From NCBI RefSeq assembly GCF_902712995.1, contig NZ_CACTIB010000016.1, positions 1 through 62,361 of the forward strand: DNA of 62,361 nucleotides, in the 5' to 3' direction. The position numbers were made by a program, and so were the translations under genes. The notes beneath the pieces are model-generated. The model was given only the letters and a program-made list of their open reading frames with translations. It did not search any database and was not told the origin of the DNA. This stretch comes from Candidatus Mycoplasma haematohominis. GTDB lineage: Bacteria > Bacillota_I > Bacilli_A > Mycoplasmatales > Mycoplasmoidaceae. Shown piece after piece: positions 18,135 through 27,768 of this stretch. Numbering within the stretch: the stretch's first letter is position 1; each line of letters opens with the position of its first letter.

Positions 18135-19892
18135 TTACTTAACCAAGAGCAATTTTTCTTTAGCTCTTGTGATAGCTACATAAGCTAGGTGTTTATCTTT
18201 TGTTTTGGAATTAGATTCATCCAATAGGTAGTTGTATTCAAGAACTATTACCTTGTTTCACTCTAATCCTTTGGATCTGTGAACTGTACTTAGGGTTATG
18301 GAATTGTGTTTTTTCTTATTTATTTCTTCCTTAGAAAATTCAGAATAGTTTTTGAAGTTCATAACTATGTCTTCAGAAGATTCTTCCGAAGGATTAGGTT
18401 GAATGTTTTTCAATCATTCAATAAATAGATCTATTTTTCCTAGAGAAGCAGCAGTTAGTTTGGTGTTAGCAAATAAAAAGTTTTTTAGATGAGGTACTAG
18501 GTTAGATAGATTGTCTGTAGGGAGCGATTTAAGTTGTTTTATTGAATTAATAAAGTTTTCTATTAGAGACATATCTGCTGTATCTACATGTAAGTTTTTC
18601 CATTCTTCTCCATCCAATAAAAATTCTGAGAGAGTTATGTTGGTTCCCCAATTAGAAGGGTTAATTATTTCTTTTTTTGCATGACTACTTATCTTTATTT
18701 CTTTAGAACAAAGGATGTTTTCTAGGGGAGAAGAGTTGTCAAAAAATATGGCTTGAAAAAGAAGAATGATTTTTTCTATATGTGGATTTTCTAGTAGGAA
18801 AAATCTGGAGGATTTAAACGGAATGTTGTTTTTAATTAATAACTCTACTATCTCTTTTACATCTGAGTGTTTTGGAAAGATGATTGCTCAATTTGAATAA
18901 TCTTGTGATTTAAGTAGTTCGTTTAGTGCTTCTGTTAGGGAATCGCAGTGTATTACTTCTCCTATTTGTTGAGTGCTAGAGACGGAATTGCTGAATTTTA
19001 TGTGTTTAATTTCATTTGATAGGGAAACAATGTTTTCTGCAGATCTATAGTTTTGAATTAATTCATACTTTATTAAGTTAGGAAAAGTTTTTTCTATTAC
19101 TTCAAATATGTCTTCTTTTGCTCTGTTGAATAAATAGATACATTGGTTTGGATCTCCTACGGCTAGGAAGTTAGGGGATTCATTAGTTATTAATTTGCTA
19201 ATTAATCTTCACTGTATTTCATTTAAGTCTTGTACTTCGTCTATTAGTATCGCTTTGTATTTTGCAGTTCAATAGTTTTTTATTTCCGGATATTCGCTTA
19301 GTAGTTGACTGGTAAGTATTAGTACATCATCAAAGTCCATTAAGTTTTTTTCTCTAAGTATTTTTTCGTATTCTTTGAATATTCCTGAATATTTTTCTAT
19401 GTTCTCTTCTGAGATGATTTTTATTCCTAGGAAATTACCTGTTTTTCAATCTGATAAAAGGTTTCTGATTCCGTTTAATCTGGATTTATGAAAACTGTTT
19501 TCGAGATTTAGTATTTGGAAAGCTCTTTTTAGAGCTCAGTTTTGCCCTTCTTCTTGAAGGATTTCAAAGCTATGTTTTCTGTGTTTACATATTTTTTCTA
19601 TATCTCTTCTTAGGATATCGCTGAAGATAGAGTGTATAGTTCCTATTGCAGTAGGTATCCTATGAGAATCCTTTATTCGTCTTTGTATTCTTTCTTTCAT
19701 CTCTTCTGCTGCCATATTAGTGAAGGTAATAGAGAGAATTTGTTCTGGGGGTATATTGGATTTATTCATCAAATGAATGATCCTTTCTGTTAGTACTCTA
19801 GTTTTTCCTGTTCCGGCAGCAGCGATTACTAGTATTGGTTTGTTAGGAGCAGAGACTATTGCTTTCTGCTCAGGATTTAACTTGATGGGCAA
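18135..19892 (-). CDS. pcrA: UvrD/PcrA-type superfamily 1 DNA helicase
   Basis: 585 residues, ATG 19892 to TAA 18135-18137, with many TGA-Trp codons. All SF1A motifs are visible: I AAAGTGKTRVL, Ia TFTNMAAEEM, Ib GTIHSI, II ILIDEVQDLNE, III AVGDPNQCIYLFNRA, IV YELIQNYRS, V TVHRSKGLEW, VI AYVAITRAKEKLLL. ATP-driven 3'-5' DNA unwinding in repair and replication restart. It is shorter than typical PcrA (~720), lacking a C-terminal extension after motif VI. It lies 297 bp downstream of, and in the same direction as, the RecB-like nuclease cluster, which may or may not be functional linkage. Confidence 0.9.
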
Positions 19893-20189
19893 AGTTAATT
19901 TATAAGCTTTTTGTTAATTGCAATGATACCCGATTAGGTTTTCTTGTGTTGAGTGCTTGCTGACTCTTATTTAATTTTTGTTTTTTATTCGTTGTTTGCT
20001 GGGAAAAATAGATTTAAGTATTTAATTTTTCCATTTAAATTTAACTACTAAGATGTTAGTTATTTTTTATTTTTTTGTTGTTTGTGTCTAAAATGCCTAA
20101 ATTTTTTGTTTGTTGGAACGCGTTAAGAACTTCTATTTGTTGTTCAAGTATTAAAAGGAGATAGGAAAATATCTTGGTAGTTTTTATTT

Positions 20190-20936
20190 TTAGTTAATGA
20201 AACTTTCATGCATATCTGGACTGGTATACGATTTCCCTTTTCATCATTCATCTATATTTTCAAGAACTAATTTAAATTGCTCAATATCTTCGCACTTTAT
20301 TTTTCATAAGTAAACAGAGTTTTTTGAATCATCATTAGATCAGCTTTCTAATATTGAGAATCTAAGTACTGAATTGTTAATTCCTTTGCATCTAGATCTG
20401 AGCACATATTCTATTTTTCTGATTTGATTATCGTGTTTTGTTGGAGGAGGTAAAAAAGGTTGTGAATCTATTTTTCCTATATCGCAAGTGCATATGTAAC
20501 CTAAGTCTATTTGGAAGAGATATAGATATGTAGCTAACTGCAAAATATGGGATAAGTGCGGTTTATTTCCGCTTTTGCATTTTCCAGATGGAAGAGTTTT
20601 TATTTCTAGGATAGCTTGTATTTTTTTATTTTCTATGGCTATTCCGTCAGGCCTTCCGCTTATTTGAATATTTTCTAGAGAGCATCACTTAGTGGTTTGT
20701 ATTGAAGCATCGTTTTGTTCTTTGAAAGTGTAAAGAGAATTGTATTTATTTACGTATTCAAGCATTTGCTTTTCAAATTTGTTGTAGTCTTCTTCTGTGA
20801 ATCTTTTTATTTTTGGAGGTTTATAAGAGTAGTATTGTTTTTTCGGCCGAAATCTAGTTTTGGTAGAGAATTTATAAGGTTTTATTTTCTTTTTTGGAAA
20901 CCTAGTTTTTCCGTACCTTTTATATGTGTATGACAT
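20190..20936 (-). CDS. PD-(D/E)XK nuclease-fold protein A (catalytic residues present)
   Basis: 248 residues, ATG 20936 to TAA. Very basic N-terminus (~1-45), then SGRPDGIAI (Asp97), ILEIKT (Glu111, Lys113) and QLATYLYLFQIDLGYIC (Gln133...Tyr137). That D...ExK...QxxxY series is the signature of the RecB/Cas4/YqaJ branch of PD-(D/E)XK nucleases. The C-terminus has YLWKIKCEDIEQF and IDEWWKGKSYTSP, shared with four paralogues at 22335-26493. Probably a metal-dependent DNA nuclease in the cytoplasm. Domain call is by motif only. Confidence 0.65.
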
Positions 20937-21405
20937 TTTTTTATTCCTTTTAAATTATTTTCCATTATTAACTTAATTAAGGGTTGTTGGCGGTTTTTAT
21001 AAGTTGGACATGAGAAAAATAGGGGACAATTTAAAGATTTTTGGGTGTGTATATTTGTTATTTAATGAGTCAAGGGAGTTAGATGATTTATCAGAAAAAG
21101 TTAATCTAATTGTTCTATTTGAGGCTATGTTCTTTTAATTTTATTTATCTTTTATTTTTTGTTAAAGCGTCCCGTAAATTTTTGTTACGTAAAGTCTATT
21201 TTTTAGTTTTTTAAATTAATTCGTTCTTAAAAAATGTGAAAATGATATTATTATTCTAACGGTCTACTTATATCTGCGCCCCCCTCAAGTGTTGCGGATT
21301 TTGCCGGTGTAGACTGTTTTTTTCGTGGAAGTTAGGTTGTTTAATTTCTAATATTATTGTTTGATTTTTTAAAAATTCTATTTTTTCTATTTGTTTTTTT
21401 CATTT
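20937..21405. other. Gap, at most a 42-residue ORF on the plus strand
   Basis: AT-rich gap between nuclease A and the membrane protein. A plus-strand ORF at 21010-21138 (MRKIGDNLKIFGCVYLLFNE...) has no recognised relatives. A six-C run at 21279-21284 lies outside any gene. Nothing else supported. Confidence 0.35.
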
Positions 21406-21879
21406 TTAAGCTAGGGAAATTACTAAAACAACTATCAGAATAAAAATTGCGGAAGTTAAGATTGCCGCAAATATTCTGTTAGCTGGTTTTCGATCTATTG
21501 AAGTTTGTTGTCAGGATACTTCATTAAATTTGGATGTGTTTTTTGACGCGTAAGAGCGGTTGAGTGTAGAATCAGTAGGCTCATTTCACAATTGTTTTTG
21601 AGTATGTTCGAATTGCGTGGCTGCTCTAGGTTTTGTTTGAATTATTACATTTACATTTCTGAATTTTTCCCATATTTTTAAGGGGCTAGTTGTTCTGTTT
21701 ATATATTTAGGATCATCTGGGCTTAGTTCGAAGAATTCATGTATGTCGGATGCATATATATTGCACTTCTTAACTCCTAAAGTTACACGCACATTGTCTT
21801 CTATAACTACCTTTTTATCTACTATTTTGTAGCCTTTTCCTTCCTCTATATCTATAGGTCGAGATCATTTCTCTTTCAT
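21406..21879 (-). CDS. C-terminally anchored protein with IHEFF domain (1)
   Basis: 157 residues, ATG 21879 to TAA. N-terminal ~75 residues carry the small domain also present in the proteins at 23555 and 25199: KKCNIYASDIHEFFELS, PDDPKYINRTTSPLKIWEKF, RNVNVIIQT. A polar linker follows and the last ~23 residues are a membrane segment (IFAAILTSAIFILIVVLVIS) ending two residues from the stop. So the domain is likely cytoplasmic and tail-anchored (inference). The gene sits upstream of nuclease A on the same strand. Confidence 0.65.
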
Positions 21880-21995
21880 AAGTTGAATTAGTAAGCTAAT
21901 AAATATAGCTGACTATATTCGTGTCGGTTTTTCAAACTAGAAATATCTAGAAAGAGGATATTTTTACTTCTTATTTTTTGTTAACTGAATAATTA

Positions 21996-22238
21996 CTACA
22001 CCATTTTAGATTCAAAAAAATTATTTGCAATTAAATAAATTTGAAAATTTTTTTGATTTTTTATGTATTTGTGTTTAAAATTCATTGTCAATAAATTTTT
22101 TATGGCTTGTTTTCTTTTTGGAGTTATTGATACTCTGTTGTTTGTTTGTACTGGTTCAGTAAATTTTTTAGCTTCTTCTACACCTGTTAAAAGTAAGTTT
22201 ATGACTCCTTCTACGAATCTTGTTGGTATAGCGCATCT
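21996..22238 (-). other. Open segment without a start, possible gene remnant
   Basis: 81 codons open to TAG 21996-21998 (CAIPTRFVEGVINLLLTG, then NNRVSITPKRKQAIKNL), directly preceded by a stop and lacking a good start codon. It lies in the 455-bp gap between the nuclease B gene and the membrane protein. I do not recognise it. Could be the 3' end of a lost gene. Confidence 0.25.
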
Positions 22239-22334
22239 TTAGTTTAGGGGTTTTTGATGTTCTGTGAATACAGGTCAAACTCTTATTCTCTCGGATATGG
22301 ATTAAGGCTATAAATCTTTAAGAACAAATAGTTA

Positions 22335-22928
22335 TTAAATAAATCCTGAATCTATTGGAGGGCTGGTGTATTTTTTTCCTTTTCATCATTCTGAAATTTC
22401 TTGTAGGATATTTTCTAAGTTGTTTAGATTATTTATTTTTATTTTTCAAAGATAAATTGGATTTAGTTTTGAGTTTTTCTTTCAGGTTTCAATTATTGTG
22501 TAGTCTATTGTTGAAGGTTTTATTTCTGAAAATCTAGGTTCTAATTTGCTTATTTTTTTTGACTCTTCAGTTTTTAGATTTAAAGGAGAGCCAAGAGATA
22601 GAGATTTTGATGCTGGCAAGTTACTAGAACAAATGAAGCCAGTGTCTATAATGAATATGTAAAGATAAGTAGCAAGTTGAAGTATTTGAGATAGATGAGG
22701 CTTTTCATCTTTTTCGCATTTGCAATTTGTAAATATAGTTATCATTAATATTGCTTTTATTATTCCTTTTTTTAGAGCTATTCCATCAGGTTGAGCATAT
22801 ATTTGTACGTTGTCTAAATCTACTGTTCTATAAGACTTATTATTTGTTTCTTTGAATTCGTATTCTTTATTGAATTTGTTTATGTATTCAATTAGTTTCT
22901 TTTTTTCTACTTGACTTAATTTTTTCAT
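22335..22928 (-). CDS. PD-(D/E)XK-fold paralogue B, catalytic ExK lost
   Basis: 197 residues, ATG 22928 to TAA 22335-22337. Same layout as nuclease A: AQPDGIAL (Asp48 kept), then AILMITIF where A has AILEIKTL, so Glu and Lys are replaced by Met62 and Thr64; QLATYLYIFIIDTGFIC is kept, as are IYLWKIKINNL and ISEWWKGKKYTSP. Fold probably preserved, nuclease activity probably lost. Twelve bases after the stop of paralogue C, hence one operon. Confidence 0.6.
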
Positions 22929-22940
22929 TTAGGACTTTTC

Positions 22941-23555
22941 TTAAAATTCCTCTCTTTTCTTTGGGCTTATCCTTAATTTATCTTTTCATCAATTAGATAT
23001 TTCTTGAAAGATATTTTCTAAGTTGGACATATCATTTATTTGTATTTTTCATATAGTTATAGGATTTCCTTTGCTTTTTCACTCTTTTAGTATTGTTACT
23101 TTTATTTCTCTGGATTTAAAGCCTTTACATTTCGGCTTTAAATCATAGTATGTGATTTTTGGAGTAGACGAGATTAGCTGTAGAGGATTTTCTGAAATTA
23201 TTTCATTTATGTAAGAAACATCTCATCAGCATATGAAGCCTGTGTTTATTTGGAATAGGTAAAGATAGGTGGCTAATTGGAGTATGTGCGATAAATGAGG
23301 ACTAAGACTTTGATTTTTTTGTCCTGCGAATTCGTTTAATTGAATATCTAGAAGAGCATCGGGTTTTGAATTTGAGAAGGATATAGCTTTTGGCTTGCCG
23401 AAGATTCTTATATTTTCATAGGATTTGTATTTTGTATTATGCGAACTTAGTTCATATTGTTGTTCAAATTTATATTCGGTTAAATACTTGTTTACGTATT
23501 CTATTAATTGCTCTTCTAGATTTATTTTTTCTGTCTCAGAAAGTTTGAACATCAT
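22941..23555 (-). CDS. PD-(D/E)XK-fold paralogue C, catalytic residues lost
   Basis: 204 residues from ATGATG at 23555; the start overlaps the stop of the gene upstream as TAATG, so translation is probably coupled. FGKPKAISFS replaces the RPDGIAI of paralogue A (Asp to Lys), and LLDIQLN replaces LEIKT. QLATYLYLFQINTGFIC, WKIQINDMSNL and ISNWWKDKLRISP remain. Likely an inactive structural or DNA-binding paralogue (inference). Confidence 0.6.
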
Positions 23556-24562
23556 TATTTGTTTTTTAAAAATATAAAAAATCCAACAATTAAAAGAATG
23601 CAAGGTATTGAGATTAGAGCCATTGGGCAGAATATGGAAAACAGAATTATGGCTGCTAATGTCAATACAAGAGATATTGACAAGAATAAAAATTTTCCTC
23701 TGCTTTTATTTGTTTCAGAAGGGATTTCTATGTTGGTTTGATAGTCATTCTTTAGTTTGTATATTGGTGTTGAATTTATTGAATTTAATTTTTTTGGATA
23801 TACGGGAGTAATAATTTTTTGCTCATGATTATCCAAAGATATCTCGATTTCAGTAGGAATATATTGTTGTTTTTTTACAGATATACGTCTAAATTTTTTT
23901 CATAGTTGATAGGTATTTTTGATTTTTCAATTGTGGTTGGGATCTTTATCTGTTAAGTAAAAGTATTCTTTTATTTCTGAGGCTTCTATGTTTATTTTTT
24001 GATCTAATTTTCTGTAATCTTTATCAGATATTTTTAACTGTGTAATTTTTTCATTTTTTTTAACGTAGAAAATGCACTCGGTTTTTTCGATTTTTTCAGG
24101 TAGATAGACTGCTAATTTCCTGTTTCTTGAGTTTAAGTTTGTATATTTTTTTACTATTTCTGTAGGTAGAGGTTTAGTTGGAGTAGGCGGCAGAGTTGTT
24201 GTTTTTTTAATGTAGACATTTCTTTCAGGGATAGTAGGTTTAATAGGGGTTTCTTTAATAAATTCGATTTCAATGAATTCTTCACGTTCTTTTGATTTAG
24301 GAGAGGGTCTTTTTATTCTCTCGTCTTTTGTTATTTGTATATTTCTGAATTTGCTTCATATTTCAAAGGGACTCAGACATCTGTTTATAGTGACTGGATC
24401 TCCTTCCGGAAAATTGAAAAATTCATGTATTTCTGAGACTGAAATTATTATTTTTTTGTTTAATTGAGCACGAATTTTTGTGCTCAAAATTATCTTTTGA
24501 TCTATTAATTGATAGTCCTGCTCTTGTTGATTGAGTTTTAGGGCTGTAGTTCTTTTTTTCAT
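23555..24562 (-). CDS. C-terminally anchored protein with two IHEFF domains (2)
   Basis: 335 residues, ATG 24562 to TAA 23555-23557, reading three TGA as Trp. Two copies of the small domain: SVSEIHEFFNF...DPVTINRCLSPFEIWSKFRNI near the N-terminus and ASEIKEYFYL...DPNHNWKIKNTYQLWKKFRRI around 170-220, separated by a Pro/Thr-rich linker. The C-terminal ~60 residues hold two adjacent membrane segments (FLFLSISLVLTLAAIILFSI and ISIPCILLIVGFFIFL). Coupled by TAATG overlaps to paralogue D upstream and C downstream. Confidence 0.65.
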
Positions 24563-25209
24563 TAGTAAATTTTCTTCATTGCTTTTTTAGCTTGTCTTTT
24601 TTCTTTTTTAGTTAGTTCCGGACTGTCTGTCAGGTAGCTATCTCACCATTCTGAAATATCATCTATAACCGTAGAGAATTGTTGGAAATTTATTTTTATT
24701 TTTCAAATAGTTAGTGGGGTATCTTTTTTGTGGTTATTTTTTCATACTTCAGTTATTTGGTATGAAATGGGAAGAGCTTGCATGTCGTTTAGTTTAGGCC
24801 TTAAATAATATGAAATGTTTTGATTCAGTAAGTATGAGTCTTCCATTTCTAGTTGACTTTTAAATTCTGTTATCGCTTCTTTTTCATAAGAGAGTTGACA
24901 GAGACAGAGGTAACCTTGATCTATTCCTGCTAAGAATAAATACAGTGAGAGTTGAAGCACATGAGATCAATAAGGATGGTCTCTTCATAGTGCTCTTTCT
25001 AAAAATTGAGACTTTATAGATAGTACTGAAGTTATTTTTTGATTTTGATCTATTGTTATTGCATTAGGCCTAGCTCTAAACCATACTTTATTTTTGTTGA
25101 ATTCTAGGTATTTTTGTTCTGTTGTGAAATCGAGTTCTAGATATTTATTTATATAGAGGATTATTTCTTCTTCTGTTCTTCTGTAGTCATCTGAGTTATT
25201 AAATCCCAT
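24562..25209 (-). CDS. PD-(D/E)XK-fold paralogue D, catalytic residues partly lost
   Basis: 215 residues, ATG 25209 to TAA 24562-24564. RARPNAITI has Asn at the Asp position and VLSIKSQ has Ser for the Glu (Lys kept). HVLQLSLYLFLAGIDQGYLC, TIWKIKINFQQF and ISEWWDSYLTDSP match the family. The start overlaps the end of the membrane gene at 25199 by 11 bases and the stop overlaps the next start by one base. Probably catalytically impaired. Confidence 0.6.
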
Positions 25210-25573
25210 TGTCTTTCTTAAACATGAAGTATAGGACGGCTATTATCCCTACTAGAACTATTAGTAGAGCGAACTTAATGTGTGTTGGGATCGAGTATCA
25301 TCACGAGTTTTTAGATAGTTTTTCTTCTCACTTATAAAAGTGATCCACTATCACATGGGGTAAAGTAATTTTCCTGACTTTGACTCATATTTCTAATTCT
25401 GTTTCAAATTTGAAACAGTATTGAGGATCTTGTTTATTTCATTTGTAGAGATCGCAAATGGTATGGTCTGTTATTACTATTCCTTTTTTTGCTTTTTCTT
25501 TTACTTCTCCTACAAGAATTATTTTTTCTTCATCTAGGATGTAGTCTTTTCCTGGAGATAGTATTTTGCTCAT
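25199..25573 (-). CDS. C-terminally anchored protein with IHEFF-like domain (3)
   Basis: 124 residues, ATG 25573 to TAA. KGIVITDHTICDLYKWNKQ, DPQYCFKFETELEIWVKVRK corresponds to the domain of the 21406 and 23555 proteins: a D-x-I...D-P...I-W-x-K-x-R pattern. A single membrane segment (IKFALLIVLVGIIAVLYFMF) ends near the C-terminus. Eight bases after nuclease E and overlapping paralogue D, so part of the same coupled operon. Confidence 0.6.
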
Positions 25574-25581
25574 AGACTCAA

Positions 25582-26493
25582 TTACCAATTTTTGTTGTTA
25601 TTTAGGATGTTTTTCAGCTCTTTGTCCATTAGTGTTGGGCTTTGAGTTCTGTTTTCTGTAAATCATTTACATAACTTTTCTAGGATTGCTTTATATTTCT
25701 CCATATCTATCTTTATTTTGAATAATATGATTTCATTTTCATTTAAGAAGTCATTGCAGTAGGCCTCTAATAGTTGATATTCATAGGGACATTCTCCTAT
25801 GGAATCTATTCAGGAAGTTATATTGCCTGTGAAAGTTTTTGGTTGGTTAGTATACTTAGTTAAGGTTGTTTTTAGTTTTAGAGTGTCTAAGTCTTCTCAG
25901 TTTTCTGGGTTCATGTAACAGATACATATGTATCCAGTGTCTATGCCTTTTAGATATAGATAAAGAGCTAGCTGTAATTGATAATTTAGAGGAGGAACTG
26001 AGAATTTGTTTATCTTAGTTTGATTTTTTATGTCAGTTATTGTTTTTATTTCTAGTATTGAAATAGGATTACCTTTATTGTCTCTTTCTTCTCCATCTGG
26101 AACTCCTCCAAAGATGTCGTTTCCTTCAAATATGTCGTATTTTTCTAGTGGATAATTAATTCAGGATTTATTTAGGTTTTTCTCTAGATAATTTTTTATT
26201 TTTTCTTCTATTGTTCTGTATTTTTCTTGTTTTTTAGGGTTTCTTTTGGGCACGAAAGGGAAGTTAAATACTTGAGATCAGATTTGGTAGGGAGTTATCT
26301 CTGCTTGAGGGTTAATCGGAATATTCATCTCTGTATATTCTTCTTTTTCTTCTGGTAGAGTTAGATTTAGTTTGAAAAAGAAAGGAATTTTGGTTCCAGT
26401 TATTTTTACGTTTTGTAGTTTCTTTTGTCCTCTTTGGGTTAGAAGGATTTTTTTATTTTTTCTGAAGAAATCTATGCAGGGTCTGAAACCCAT
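25582..26493 (-). CDS. PD-(D/E)XK nuclease-fold protein E (catalytic residues present)
   Basis: 303 residues, ATG 26493 to TAA 25582-25584. An extra N-terminal region (~1-75, ITGTKIPFFFKLNLTL) precedes the family core: GGVPDGEERD (Asp133), SILEIKTITD (Glu148, Lys150), YQLQLALYLYLKGIDTGYIC (Gln174, Tyr178). C-terminus FKIKIDMEKYKAILEKLCKWF. The longest and, with A, one of two members with an intact RecB/Cas4-like active site. First gene of the cluster and its ATG shares the A of the hisS stop (TAATG). Confidence 0.65.
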
Positions 26494-27764
26494 TAATTAT
26501 CTTTCATGTATTCTATGAATTTTTTGAATTGCGCTTCTATATCGGCGTTTGTGTAGTTATATCCATTACCTTCTATCATATAAACTTTTCCATTTTGGCT
26601 TTGTTTTTTGGCTATTTTCTGGTGTTTTTCTGGAGATAGGATTTCATAACTAGCTATACAGTAGACTTTGTAGGATTGTTGACTTATCAGTTTTCTTCAT
26701 TCGTAGACTCATTTGTAGTATTCTGGAGTTAGTTCTTCTTGAGGATATAGGTAGAGATAATAAGATTGATCATTTTGTCATTGATAGTCTTCTCTTTCTA
26801 ATAGAGCTTTAAGTCTTTCTATTCCTATAGCTAATCCTAAAGCTGGTGTTTTTTGTTCTCCGAATCTTTCGAATAAGTGATCATATCTACCTCCTGCTAT
26901 TATGGTTAATCCTGTTTTTTCATCTATTCATTCATAGATTAGACCTGTGTAATAGTCAATACCTCTTACTAGGCAGGGATCATGTATGGAATGTATCTTT
27001 AGAGTTGATATTAGTTCTTTTATTTTTTCCATATTTCTCATCTCTTCTTTAGTAAGGAAGGTTTCTATTTTTGGAGCATTTTTTACGAAATTCTTTTGGC
27101 AATCTACCTTGTCGTCAAGTATTCTCATAGGGTTTTCATTTATTCTTTTCTGGGAAATAGGAGTTAATTGGTCTCTATATTCTTCGAAGTATTCTTGAAG
27201 TGCATTGTTTCATATCTTTTTAGTTTTCTCGTTTCCTAGGTAATTTATCTTTAGGCATAGTTGAATTCCTAATCTTTCTTGTATAGCGTGGACTATGACT
27301 ATATTTTCTAGATCGTCGTGTATTGAATGTGCATTTATTTTCTCTATTCCCATTTGTGTGAATTGTCTTTGTCTGCCATTTTGTGGCCTTTCATATCTGA
27401 AATAAGGTCCTTCATAGAAGTATCTAAGTTCGTAGTCTACTTGCTTGTTCATAATTTTGTTTTCTATAAGAGCTCTAGCTACAGAAGCCGTATTTTCTGG
27501 CCTTAGAACAAAACCTGCTCTATCTTCTGCAACTTCTCCATCGCTATCTCTACTTTTGATTTGAAAGAATTCTTTGTTGGCAGCTAATAGAGCTTCGTCG
27601 TTGTATTCGAACACTTCCATGAATTCAAAAATGGGAGTCCTTATTTCTGAATATCCATAAGAGATAAACATATCTCTTATTATTGAACAGAGTTCCTGAG
27701 TTCTTTTTAAATCTACTCCGTATAGATCTTTTGTTCCTCTTGGTTTTTGTATTACTGTTGGCAT
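26493..27764 (-). CDS. hisS: Histidyl-tRNA synthetase
   Basis: 423 residues, ATG 27764 to TAA 26493-26495. Charges tRNA-His with histidine in the cytoplasm. Class II features: KPRGTKDLYG at the N-terminus, FVLRPENTASVARA (motif 2 region), RYERPQNGRQRQFTQ, the His-binding LVRGIDYYTGLIYEW and GGRYDHL/ALGLAIGIERL (motif 3). A C-terminal anticodon-binding domain follows. Two internal TGA are Trp. Four bases after pyrG and coupled by TAATG to the nuclease-fold gene, so the cluster may use the hisS promoter. Confidence 0.93.
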
Positions 27765-27768
27765 GAGT

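Noticed and set aside
21279..21284. Six-C run as another phase-variable tract
   Set aside because: It is not in any frame I can support and is shorter than the true tracts.
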